Assembly (NCBI RefSeq): GCF_036711975.1
Contig: NC_091976.1
Span: 5,580,001-5,644,000 of the forward strand
Reading direction: 5' to 3'
Source of the DNA: Onthophagus taurus
Lineage: Eukaryota > Arthropoda > Insecta > Coleoptera > Scarabaeidae
Length of the DNA: 64,000 nucleotides
Position numbers and translations under genes: made by a program. Every line of letters starts with the position of its first letter. Within the stretch, counting starts at the first letter, position 1. This document shows, piece by piece, positions 53,580 to 64,000 of the stretch. The notes beneath the pieces are model-generated. The model was not told where the DNA came from, made no database searches, and saw only the letters and a program-made list of their open reading frames with translations.

Positions 53580-56500
53580 TTATTCTATTTCAGTATTTGT
53601 ATTGGTAGAAATCTCATTGTTTAAAGTTATTAATCCAGTTAATTTACTTCTAATAGATTTCTTAAAGCTTCCTTTATCTTTTCTCGTTTTTCGTGGCTTT
53701 TTATCAGCGCTTTTTGTGTTTAAGTGACATTTTTCTATGTGTATTTTGTAATTTTGCTAAAAATAAATAAATTTAACTTAAATTAAAAAGATATTAACTC
53801 ATTTTTTACCAACCATTTTACTTAACATTTTATTGCAGCCTTCATAGTGGCATGGAATTTTCGGTACATCCACTTTTTCGTGAAATCTCTTTATATGAAA
53901 ATCTAAATTCTTTTTATATAAATAAACCCGCTCACAATTTTTGTGGGGACATAGAAAAACATCTTTTTCATCAGGAGATTTATGAGTTTCTTGATGCTGT
54001 TTTAAGTTATGTTTACTTGCAAAGTTTTTATTACATATCGAACAATTCAACCCTAAAAAAATGTAGGTATAATAAAAGAATCATCATGACGCTTAAAAAT
54101 CGACGGATAATCACTCAAGTAAGCCGTTACAAATAAAAAAAGAGCCGAAAAGTGTAAAACTTACTGAAAAATTACTTTAAAGTTTTGACGTGACGTCACT
54201 TTTTGTGACGTCATCGACCGTGCTAAGCATATTTTCGCAGCACATTTGGTTAAAACGCATATTTTCGGATGAAACACTGTTGTTTCTCAGGTTTTCGACG
54301 CACAACGACTAAAATATCTGTGTTTACCATCTATAAACTAAAGATAATCTAAAATCTATACCTGATGCCCTACCCCCTCTTTAACTTATTGGTTCCTGAA
54401 TGCTATATACTGTTGTCAGAAGACTATTATTGCTATCAGAAGATTAAATACTGTTAGTAAAAGACTAAAAACTGCTTGGAGACGAAATACTATTTCAAAA
54501 AGTTGGAAAAGACTAGATACTGTTTTCAAATTGTTGTTTTCTATTGAGTCCAGAACGCTAAACATTACTGTTAAAGATTTTAACTTACTTGGACAGGCGG
54601 AATACTGCTTCCAAGACTACTTATTGCTTTCAAAGACTTTAATAATTGTTTGGAAGAGAGATATGCTTTCCAAAAAGTTACCTACTGCTTTCAGAATGTT
54701 AGATACTGCTGGAAAAGACTAATAACTACTCAGAAAGAAGAGATATGCTCTCCAAAAAAGGTACCTACTGTTTCTAAAATGCTAAATACTGATGGAAAAG
54801 ATTACAATCTGCTTGGAGAAGACTAGATAGTGCTAACAAACAACTACAAACTGATTGGAAAGACGAGATATTGCTTCCATAAGACTACTGACTGTTTTCA
54901 GAGCGCTATATACTACTAGCAAAGATTAGGACCTGCTTGGAGAAGACTAAATATTGCTGGGAGAAACTACTATCTGCTTGGAAAGACAAGATACTGTTTT
55001 CAAAAGACTAATAACTACTTTCAGAGTACTAAATATTGTTGGAAATACTACTAATTGCTTGGAGAAAGGTAGATATTGTTGGCAAAGACTATTTAATGCT
55101 TCCAGAACACTGTATACTGCTGCCAAAACACTACTAAGTGCTTGGAGATTACAATACTACTGGCTGAAGACTATTTACTGAAACTATTCTTGTGTTGAGC
55201 GATATCTTTCTGTGTCCCTTCCATTACAGATTTAAAAATCGCTGCTACAACAGATTCTTTGTCACCCAGATGCGACATATTTTTTTTCACGTTACATTCG
55301 GATCCACCTAATTTACTGATTTATTTGCGAATTTTGTGTAGAAATTCCACTTTGAGTTAGGTCTGAAGACGCACGGCTAAACCCGATACTTTCTAGTTCT
55401 AGGTCTAGTGTTAGTTTTACACTATCACTAGAACTAACACAAGACCTAGAACTAGAATTATTCGGGTTTAGCCGTCTTGAGAGACGTGCGGCTAAACCCG
55501 AATGTTTCTAGGTCTAGTGTTAGTTCTAGTTTTAAATGTTGTTTAGCGTTAGATTGTCGTATATTTTTAATGAAAGAAAAGTAAAACTAACACTAGAGCA
55601 AGAGCCAGAAACATACAGGTTTAGCCGTGCATCTCTTAAGACGGCTAAACCTGAATGCTTCTAGTTCTAGGTGTAATATTAGTTCTAGTGACAGTGTTGC
55701 ATTTTTTTATTGCAGTAAAACTAGAACTAACACTACTTTTATAATCAAAAAAACTAAGGAGGCGATTAAATTGTTTAAAACAAAGGTTGAAAAACAGACG
55801 GAAACACATAAGTTTCATCCAAAGCTGACAAACACTACTTCCACAGTATTTAATGAAAAAGAAGAAGAACTATTACAAAAGGGACTAACATATGCCCCAA
55901 GAAACCAAAAGGACCTACCAATGCTGTTAATGGAAATCCAAGCAACAATAAAAGGACATGAAAGAGAAAATATAATCAACAAAGATATCCAACTAATCCT
56001 AATAAAGGAAAAAAAGAATCGATAACAGCTGCGAAGAGAGACAAAGAGGCAGAAGAGCACAAGATTATCAAGAACATAAAACAGAAAATTAAAGATGATG
56101 GTCTAATAGTAACTCCAGCAGACAAAAATGCAGGAATGGTTATAATGAAAAAAGAACAATACATAAAAACGACAGATGAGTTCCTAAATGAAAATAATTT
56201 TGAGACCATAAATAAAAATTCAACCATTAATTTCCACAAGAAGACCAAACAGACGATTAAAGAAAACATAAGAGTAATAAAAGACTTCATGAGTGACAGC
56301 AACAACCTAATACCTATGAACCCACAAGTACCAAAACTGTACGCCCTACCAAAACTACACAAAAATAATATGCCAATTAGATATTCCCCACTGAGTGGAA
56401 TTATGGCTGACCTTTTTATGAACAATTTAGAAAATAATTACATTATCAACAACAATAACCCACACCGAGAAGAAATTGTTATATGGATTAGATATGTTGA

Positions 56501-59500
56501 CGATATCGTAGTATTTATTAAAAATGAACATCAAATAGATAGTCTCCACAACTACATTAATATGCTACACCCCAAAATTAATTTCACAGTTGAAATAGAG
56601 AATGACAATAGGATTAACTTTCTGAATATTACACAGACACGATGTCATGATAAAATAAAGTTTAACATATACAGGATGATTTATTATTACCATCAAACTT
56701 TGACATATGATAACTAATCGAATTACCAAAAAAAAATGTTAATGAACATATGTCGTATTTCAATTATTTGCGAAATTATAACACTTTAAAGTTTTAATTT
56801 TTATATCATAATTAACTGCTACATTTTTTTAAAACACATAAATTTTACAAATATTGTTTAAAATAGCCTCTTTCTGCTAGAATACATGCTTCACAACGAC
56901 GAATTAAAGGGTTCTTCAGCCGAATTAAAATGTCTGGTTGATTTCCTATTTCAGTAGCAGCCATTTGTATTCTGTTTAATAACTGTTCTCGTATGTTAAT
57001 TTCCACTTGATACACAATTTGTTTAATTTGACTCCATAAGTAGAAATCCAATGGATTAAGATTAAGATTATCTAGGTGGCCAAGCAAATGGAACATTATT
57101 ACCAATCGACTTGTTTGGAAAATATTGGTTTAACCACTCGATAACTACTCATCCACGATGAGGTGGGGCACCATCGAGCTGGTACCACATATTTTGAATT
57201 ATATTAAGAGGTATATCGTCAAGTAAACCAAAAAGTGTATTGTTCAACAAGAAAATCTGTAATTTACAGCGTTCAAACGTCCATCAAGTACATGCAAACC
57301 TAGTAAATTGTTGTTAAATATTCCATCCCAAACGTTGATGCTGAATCGTTGTTGAAATTTCCTTGGTCTAATCGCATGCGGATTTTGTAATGTCCAGATA
57401 TTTTCATTATGGTAATTATTTATACCATCTGGTGTAAAACATGATTCATCTGTCCAGAGAACATTTGAAATGAGGTCATTATTTTGGGCATATTGCTGCA
57501 ATAACCATTCACAAAATGTTAACCGTTGCTGATTATCTCCTGGCTGTAGAGTTTAAACATTCTGTTTACGATACGGATGAAAGTCTTCGCGGTTCAATAC
57601 GCGCCATGCAAAATTTTGACTTTCATGTATGTTCTGTGCTATTCTTCGCATGCTGATGGAAGGATTATTAATAACAGCATTAATTACAGCTTCTTCGCCC
57701 TCTACATTAACTACATGCGGTCAATGGCGCTGTGGAGATCTTTCTTGATATTCTCGTACTGATTGTCGAGCATTTCCATTGCAAAAACCATACACGAAAA
57801 TTATATCAGCATATTCTTCAGTGCTATAAACGTACATTTTGAGTTTCTTCTTGTATTTAATAATTAAACCTTACAGCAAACTCACATATTACAATGACAA
57901 CTTTGTTTTTGTGGAATGTTTGATTTTACTGACTATTAATAAATTCGCTGCAGAAAACTTTAAAATGTTATAATTTCGTAAATAATTGAAATAGGACATG
58001 TTCATTAACATTTTTTTTTTGGTAATTGGATTAGCTATCATATGTCAAAGTTTGATGGTGAGCTAATAAATCACCCTGTATAAAAAACCTACACAAACAA
58101 GTACAATGGTTACAATGGACTCATATCATGATAACAACCAAAAATTCTCAGCATTTCGACCTTACTTACACAGGGCCTTTACGTCAAATCTTGAACAACA
58201 CGAACTGGAAAGGGAAATTCAGGTCATTCAACAGATTGCTAGTGAAAATAAATTTCCACAACAACATATACAAAAACTCATCTCAAAAATACAAAGTAAA
58301 TTCGACTTAGAGAATATTTAGAATACTTAGAAATTTACTTTTTGTTGTGATGGTATGATTCGAACAGTCTTTGGTATCTATTCTGTTACCTAAGGTTAAT
58401 GGTTTTCATAAAAGTGCGTTACCTAATTATTTGAAAACTTTGATCATGACATGTAAACAACTTTTTTTCTATCTCTTTTAGTTTCGGAGATAGCCTATGC
58501 GGACAACAAAATTGGGACACCCTGTACAGGTGGGCCAAATTGGACACTTTTAAAGGGAAACTCCTTTTTCTATAAGAGATAGAGGAAAAATGATATCAGT
58601 GTCTGAGGCTCGGTTTTTATAAGAAAGTTAATGGCGAAAACCGCATTCGATATCTCTTACAGTTTCAGAGATACAGGTGTTTTTCAAAAAAGTGCATTTT
58701 TGAAAAGTCGTCATAACTTTTTTCTTATTGATAAATCTTCCTTTCTGTGAAAACATTTCCGAAGCAACTTTTTATGTAGAATTCGATGGAATAAGGTATT
58801 GCTTTCCTTAAAGCAATATTTTAGTGGTTATTGACATAAAAATGATTTTTTTGAATGGAATCCTATATATCATATATATCATCTTTCTTTTTTGCAAAAT
58901 CGACGAGAGCATAAAATTTCCTTTCCAAAAATATAGCACATCAGGTGTGCTATATTTTTGGAAAGGAAATTATATTATCTAATAGATAGTATGTTTTATA
59001 CAATCTGGGGAGAATGCAGAGACTGCAGGAAATTTATATCATGAACGATACCTAGAGAGGCGGCAACCTTTTAACGATATTTTTAGAAGATTGTGATATA
59101 ATCAACAAACTAGCGGCCAATTCGAAAAGAAAAGATCAAAAACTTATATACCAAATGAAGACGGGGAATTAGAAGTAGTAGTGTTAGGGGCAATAGAAAA
59201 TAACGCACAGATATCAACGCGGCAATTAAGTGTAACCACAGGAATTCCAAGAACCAAAGCTAGGCGGATTTTGAAAAAATTCTGATTTAAGCCATACAGA
59301 ACTAGCAAAGTTCATTACCTCAGACCAGGAGATCTTGAACGGCGCATGAATTTTTGCCAATGGCTCTTGGAAAAATGTGACGAAGTACGCAATTTTTCTT
59401 TAAATTGTATTTGGACAGATGAAGCGCATGTGAGTAGTGCTGGTGCACAGCACAAATAATATATTTGAACATATTTAGGCAACAGATCGAACCTGTTGTT

Positions 59501-62500
59501 GATGATTTACCTCTAGCGCACCTGCGAAATGTATTTTTTCAACATGCCTCACAATGCTGCAGTTGTCACCAATTTTTTGACCGCAGCTTTTGGTGATTGT
59601 TGATTAAATGGAATGATTAAATCTATGAACGTAGATAGTATTAAAAAAATAAAAGACAGTAGTTGTTGATTGAAAAAATAAATAATGCGACGAATATTAT
59701 TGATAAGAGAGCTAATTATTAAATGTTGTATAAAACAATCAAAAGAAATAAATATATTATTACAAGATAAAGGACTTTTAAATAACCAACAATTAATAAG
59801 TTATGGACCCAGACTACAGTCGTTAAATTAAACAAATAAATTTACGTAACCTTAAAAATAAAACATGATGCAATCGACTAGCAAGACTCTAGCAAGGGGT
59901 TCTACAAATGGTAAAAACTGTAATTGATCAGTCTAAGATGAATGAAACAGCAAAGCTAAGTCGCTGATAGTGCAATGTGTAGCGGATAGCCAGTTAGAAC
60001 ATTTACGAGAAAAAGAAACAGCATATGAGATGTGGAAAGCATTGGGCAAATGTTTCTCAAGAAGAAAATGTTGGCAATGAAATTGAAGGAAGGTGAGTGC
60101 CTGAATAAATTTATAAATGAATTTGAAGAAATTTTAGATGAAGATGTAATTTATTTGGCATTACCTAAATCGTTTGCAGCAATTGCTACAGTTATTGAAA
60201 ATTTATCATCTAAGGAATTAAAATATGATTTTGTGAAAAAACTGTTATTGGAATTTTGAGAACAGTACAGGCACTAATCAGATGGCATTTATGACTGATA
60301 AAATCATGTTACAAGTGTGGTAAACGGGGACATTTTAAAAAGGATTGGTGGTATAATAAAGGAAGGGGTAGTTTCTTTATTTTATACTTCAGAAATCAAC
60401 GTGGCAGATATATCCGTGGGCAAATACCTGGAAGGTACTCAAGAGGAAAAGGTTATGGTAATCAACCGAGAAGTAATTATGTCAATAATGAAGAAAAGAA
60501 TAACAACAAAAGGAAAACTGATTATAGTGTTCCTGATACAAGTGTATGCTTTATGAAGGAATTGGATACAAATAAGCAAGCAAGTGGAACGGATTTAAAA
60601 TTCCATATAGATTCAGGTTGCACTGATGATTTAGTCAATGATAGGCAGGTATTTAAAAATCTATTAATGTTAAAAAATCCAATTAGAATAGCAGTGGCGA
60701 AAAATAATAGTAGTTTGGATGCGGTAGGGATAGGAAACATATTAGTCAAATATATTATATCATTAGACGTTTCAGGAGTTCTGGCCAAAATAAAAATTTG
60801 AAAATTCAGATTTAAGTATTATCAATTGCGTTTTCTTCGATTAAAATATTTTCAGATTTCTAACACTTACAGTTATACCGGAAGTCACCACCTACTTTAT
60901 TTGTTTAAATGGAACACCTGTATATTTTTACAAGTTTGGATTTGTCTGTTTTCAAGGCTTATGAATAACTTTACTTATTGCAATTTGATATCAATTTAGG
61001 ATTTAGAACATGCTTAAGCAACATGATGGAGTATATTTTGGTGCCGAGAACGGCTGTCTAGATCGTTTGGTCACTTTACTATGGCACGTTAACTTTTCGA
61101 AATTTTGAAGCACCATAACTTCATTTTTTTAAATGGCAACCCCCATATTTATATTACTTAGTCGTCTTCGGCGTCTCATTCTACATATTTTATACTCCAT
61201 ATGTCCTATGCCTAACCTTAACAGTTTGAGAAATAATTAGGGTTTTTTGAAAAATGCTAACATATCATATCGATATTAACCTAGCGTGCCATGGAAAACA
61301 AATGTTTAATGACTTATTGACAAACGTCTAAGTCTAATTTACGTTGTTTGATGCTTGTGAGTCTAAAACCAGTTAAAATGGATATTAATAACGTAAATAA
61401 TGTTTATACAAATGAAGAAATCCTTAATTTATTTTTTGTGCACGGAAAGTGCGACAAAGTTCTTAGTAGAACTTGCAGAATGTTTAATGAAAACTATCCA
61501 CATTTACCTCCGATGACAAAAGGTAAATTTTTTACCTTTTTTTGCATTTTGGACGAATTAATCAACTGACGAAAAAATGTAGTAGATAATACAGCGGAAG
61601 AGCTGAATACCCTGGCTTATTTCGAGCCCAGTCCCAACGCCTCAATTCATGTATAAAAAATAAATTAAGAATTTCTTGACTTGTGTAAATATTATTTTCT
61701 TATTGTTATCGATTAACTCTTTTTAGTACTAATATTAAGGGACCTAATAGATAATTATTAGCTCACATGCATAGCTCACATGTATCAAGTGACGTACACA
61801 AGTGAGTCTTTGACAAGAACTCATTGAGAAGGCTTGTTTTCCATGGCACACTAGGCTAAATATCTACATATATGACTATCATATATGATATGTGTGCATT
61901 TTTCAAAAAACGCTAATTATCTCCCAAACTATTAATGTTAGGTATGGAATATATCGGATATAAAAGATGTAGAATGAGACACCGAAGACGACCAAGTAAT
62001 AAAATATGGGGTGTGCCATTTAAAAAAATGAAGTTATGGTAGTTCCAAATTTCGAAAAGTTAACGTGCCATAGTAAAGTGACCAAACGTTCTAGACAACC
62101 GTTCTCGGCGCCAAAACATACTCCATCATGTTGCTTAAGCATGTTCTCAATCCTAAATTGATATCCCAAAAATTGAGTGTTTTCTAATTTTTTGAACAAA
62201 TGTCTGCTGGAGCAGATTTTTCTAGAAAAATTCGAATAACTCGAGAACGACCGAATCAAATTGCAAAAAGTAAAGTTATTTATAAACCTTCAAAACAGAC
62301 AAATCCAAATATGTAAAAATATACAGGCTGTTCCATTTAGAAAAATAAAGTAGGTGGCGACTTCCGAGTGCTAGAAATCTGAAAATATTTTAGTCGAAGA
62401 GAACGCAATTGATAATACTTAAGTCTGAATTCTCAAATTTTTATTTTGGCAGAACCCCAGAAACGTCTAATGACCGGTCTTGTTGAGACACCCTGTATAT

Positions 62501-63967
62501 TTGTTCTTGTTTTATAATAAAATAAGTTTTATTAATTTAATCTGCTCTTTGTTTATGAGTTTATGCTTTAATTCATTGTAACCAACTATCTTGATATTAC
62601 TTATAAATATAATCTCGTTTTTCTTTTATTTCCAAAGCCTACTTTTTCAAAATCCGCACATATAAGTTTTAAAGTTGTATATTTCAAAAAAGACTTGAAC
62701 GAAATATCAAGTGTGCTATATTTTTGGAAAGGAAATTTTATGCTTTCATCGAATTAGCAAAAATATATAGGATGATCCATTTAAAAAAATCATTTTTATG
62801 TCAATAACTGTTAAAATATTGCTTTGAGGGAAAGCTAACTTATTCCATCGAATTCTACCTAAAAAGTTGCTTTGGAAATGTTTTCACAGAAGGGAAGATT
62901 TATTAATAAGAAAAAAGTTATGACGACTTTTCGAAAATGCACTTTTTTGAAAAACAGTCTGTATCTCTGAAACCGTAAGAGATATCGATATGCTGTTTTC
63001 GCCATTAAGTTTCTTATAAAAATCGAGCCTTAGACACTGATATCGTTTTTCCTGTATCTCTTATAGAAATAGGAGTTTTCCTTTAAAAGTGCCCAATTTG
63101 GCCCATCTGTACTTTGTTGCGTACGTGGGACACCTGTATATTGGACAAATGAGAATGGATATTCGCGACGTACATATGTAACTACATTTTTATTGCGCAT
63201 GTCCTACATATTAATTTGTTAACTTTAAAAAAGAACTTTTTCTTGATTAAATTTTTCCGATTTTGGAATGAGTTTTTTCGTCAAATTTTCAAATTTCCAG
63301 AAATTTGCAAATAAAAGGTTTATTTTTTCCATTTTTAATTAACTTATTAAAAGCTTAATGTGATTTTCGGTATGTTCTACACTTTTTAACACTTTATTTT
63401 TATTTTAAACATGTTTTTTGAGTCATTTCACATTGATTAAAAAAATCATCAATTTTTAAGCCACATGATGATTCTTGAATTTTTCTAAAACTTATTAACA
63501 AACTTTATTAACTCAATTCTTAATAATAACTTACTTTTTCGTTGACATTCTCTTCTATGCTCCAAAAACAAACTCCATTTATCGAGAACATCTCCGCATT
63601 CACAAGTGTACGTATTTAAGTGTACCCTTTTATGTCGATTGCAATCCCTAACCGTAACAAATCCTTTGTCACATTGATCGCATTTAAAAGGCAATTCTCC
63701 TGTATGAACATAAGAGTGTTGTTGTAAATGCCGTTTTCTTAAAAATCCTTGAGAACATTGTTTGCAATTAAAGGGATAAACTCGTTTAGGATCATGACAT
63801 CTTTGAATATGCTTTTTAAGCCCCCATTTATTCGCAATTTCTCGATTACAATCATCGAAAGGACATGTTAATCTTTCTGTTCCATTTTCATGTTTGATTT
63901 TTTGATGTCTCCTCAAATGGGAAGAGTTTGTGTATGCTTTAGTGCAATTACTACATTGAAATGGACG
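53580..63967 (-). CDS. TFIIIA-like C2H2 zinc-finger protein, 3' exons, gene continues beyond window
   Basis: Exons 63967-63535, 54052-53814 and 53756-53580 (GT/AG borders, in frame) give 281 codons plus the stop. They encode eight C2H2 fingers: FQCSNC.., LTCPFDDC.., FNCKQC.., FKCDQC.., YTCECG.., LNCSIC.., FLCPHKNC.., IPCHYEGC... The last finger is completed only by splicing from 53814 to 53756 (its two His are in IHIEKCH). A basic Lys/Arg-rich tail ([15 protein letters not shown]) follows. This arrangement fits TFIIIA, which binds the 5S rRNA gene and 5S RNA and has nine fingers; the first finger would be on an exon beyond 64000. The 9.5 kb intron between fingers 5 and 6 is filled with transposons. 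A different multi-finger protein remains possible. Confidence 0.78.
54400..55185. repeat. degenerate minisatellite in the TFIIIA intron
   Basis: About 780 bp built from diverged copies of a roughly 22-23 bp unit close to GACTAGATACTGCTTGGAAA. Spacing varies between copies. No coding sense on either strand. Confidence 0.75.
55365..55735. repeat. cluster of nested palindromes at the 5' end of Penelope element 2
   Basis: CGGCTAAACCCGA / TCGGGTTTAGCCG and CTAGTGTTAGTTCTAG-type blocks occur four times in alternating orientation. 55372-55480 and 55484-55632 each fold back on themselves. They adjoin Penelope coding sequence and may be its terminal repeat. Confidence 0.75.
55740..56671 (+). pseudogene. 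Penelope RT, N-terminal and palm parts
   Basis: Reads [20 protein letters not shown] and [10 protein letters not shown] to a frame change near 56020, then [20 protein letters not shown] and [17 protein letters not shown] (about 56328). The latter is joined directly to [20 protein letters not shown] (about 56385) and RYVDDIVVF (about 56485). The stretch carrying the first catalytic Asp is deleted between MPIR and SPLSG. Confidence 0.8.
56672..58078 (-). mobile_element. mariner/IS630-type element 3
   Basis: Ends CAGGATGATTTATTATTACC (56672) and the inverse of CAGGGTGATTTATTAGCTCA (to 58078) with TA on both sides (56670-56671, 58079-58080). The arms extend about 130 bp. Inserted in Penelope element 2. 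Length 1407 bp. Confidence 0.9.
56845..57560 (-). pseudogene. mariner/IS630 transposase, degenerate (element 3)
   Basis: Frame 57501-57244 has [20 protein letters not shown] with the first Asp and [20 protein letters not shown]. Later frames give VPARWCP-like debris, then 57105-56845 with [20 protein letters not shown] and [14 protein letters not shown]. Stops and frame changes in between; inactive. Confidence 0.78.
58090..58320 (+). pseudogene. Penelope element 2, continuation after mariner 3
   Basis: Reads [20 protein letters not shown] then [20 protein letters not shown], matching the region after the RT palm in Penelope proteins (compare 34890-35060 in element 1). Stops at 58320; no endonuclease part. 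Confidence 0.7.
59060..59580 (+). pseudogene. mariner/IS630 transposase, N-terminal half (element 4)
   Basis: Reads [20 protein letters not shown] and [20 protein letters not shown] (helix-turn-helix), a stop, [20 protein letters not shown], then [12 protein letters not shown] with the first catalytic Asp (about 59410). A decayed second motif (NMPHNAAVV) lies near 59540. The rest is missing. Closest in style to the transposase at 10140-11060. Confidence 0.8.
59970..60757 (+). pseudogene. Ty1/copia gag and protease remnant 2
   Basis: Reads [39 protein letters not shown] and [20 protein letters not shown] (gag), a zinc knuckle [13 protein letters not shown] (about 60308) whose last Cys is replaced, a Gly/Arg-rich stretch and protease start [14 protein letters not shown] (about 60600). 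Several frame changes. The frame then runs into the arm of the truncated mariner at about 60757. Confidence 0.78.
60758..62494 (+). mobile_element. mariner/IS630-type element 5, left end truncated
   Basis: The right end, inverted, reads CAGGGTGTCTCAACAAGACC (62494 inward) with TA at 62495-62496. About 550 bp of the left (60758-61310) and right (61840-62494) are inverted copies. The outermost about 25 bp of the left arm are missing, replaced by copia sequence. Inside is only the N-terminal part of a transposase. Confidence 0.82.
61348..61569 (+). pseudogene. N-terminal transposase fragment (element 5)
   Basis: 73 codons: [40 protein letters not shown] and [15 protein letters not shown]. This is the start typical of insect IS630-type transposases (a first helix-turn-helix). 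The catalytic part is deleted. Confidence 0.6.
63112..63534. other. TFIIIA intron, 5' part
   Basis: AT-rich intronic sequence after mariner 4, up to the splice donor GTAAGT (63534 downward on the - strand). No feature seen. Confidence 0.5.
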
Positions 63968-64000
63968 CTGAAATTACTCATATAAGTGTGTTGTTTTAAA

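Larger units (their letters stand above)
55740..58345 (+). mobile_element. Penelope-like element 2, internally deleted, split by mariner 3
   Basis: Penelope coding lies at 55740-56671 and 58090-58320, interrupted by a mariner at 56672-58078. The palindromic cluster upstream may be its terminal repeat. The 3' end is not clear. Confidence 0.7.
58527..63109 (+). mobile_element. mariner/IS630-type element 4 with about 440-bp TIRs
   Basis: Ends CAGGTGGGCCAAATTGGACA (58527) and the inverse of CAGATGGGCCAAATTGGGCA (to 63109), with TA outside both (58525-58526, 63110-63111). The arms, 58527-58960 and 62710-63109, are inverted copies. It contains its own transposase remnant, a copia gag scrap and a second truncated mariner, so it has been enlarged by later insertions. 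Confidence 0.88.

Noticed and set aside
54186-54222. TGACGTCA-like motifs (GACGTGACGTCACTTTTTGTGACGTCATC region) as a CRE regulatory site
   Set aside because: Deep inside a transposon-filled intron and best explained as a small inverted repeat; no supporting context.
1-64000. tRNA genes, CRISPR arrays, bacterial operons or prophage
   Set aside because: None seen; spliced genes and eukaryotic transposons throughout argue against a prokaryotic origin.

Overview
This is AT-rich, intron-containing eukaryotic DNA, almost certainly from an insect genome. I lean towards a beetle, but only weakly. The evidence is: spliced genes of insect type (acyl-CoA desaturase, carboxylesterase, KRTCAP2, a TFIIIA-like zinc-finger gene); an errantivirus-like gypsy element with an env; CR1/Jockey/RTE LINEs; long-TIR mariner/IS630 elements; Harbinger elements paired with MADF genes; pogo, hAT and Penelope elements. 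Most of the 64 kb is transposon sequence, often several insertions deep.

Host genes that look functional: (1) an acyl-CoA desaturase, + strand, four coding exons at 20045-21237, 342 aa, all histidine boxes present. (2) A secreted carboxylesterase, + strand, four exons spread over 33359-47345, 564 aa, complete Ser/Glu/His triad, with two introns swollen by transposons. (3) KRTCAP2, + strand, 53165-53566. (4) A TFIIIA-like nine-finger-type gene, - strand, 53580-63967 and continuing past the window end, convergent with KRTCAP2 with 13 bp between the two stop codons. A second desaturase copy lies on the - strand (exon 1 at 11748-11945, exons 2-4 at 5250-6066). It is a pseudogene, split by about 5.7 kb of inserted DNA, and forms a head-to-head pair with the intact gene.

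Layout: 1-4.85 kb, 3' part of a decayed gypsy element. 4.85-5.2 kb, LINE ORF1 scrap. 5.2-12.2 kb, desaturase pseudogene interrupted by an AT-rich repeat that holds two long-TIR mariners (6597-8631 and 9085-11687, the latter with a MITE in one arm). 12.5-13.3 kb, copia gag-pr remnant. 14223-19564, a DNA transposon with CACTG ends that encodes a widely repeated uncharacterised protein and is split by a 3.4 kb LINE. 19.7-21.2 kb, the live desaturase. 22.1-24.6 kb, LINE scrap and Harbinger element 1. 26.0-32.5 kb, a LINE split by Harbinger element 2 (28277-31983). 33.4-47.3 kb, the esterase; intron 1 carries a Penelope element that itself carries a hAT (35476-38039), and intron 3 carries Jockey, mariner, pogo and RTE debris. 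47.5-51.5 kb, a second pogo element hit by an unfamiliar transposon (48621-51215) with an 8-bp target duplication. 53-64 kb, KRTCAP2 and the TFIIIA-like gene, whose 9.5 kb intron holds a minisatellite, palindromes, Penelope, mariner and copia sequence.

The best candidates for something undescribed are the CACTG-ended element (its protein shows spacings reminiscent of RAG1/Transib-type transposases), the 8-bp-TSD element with same-direction CTAATTCC arrays at both ends, and the reciprocally nested, oppositely transcribed transposase and MADF genes in the Harbinger elements.
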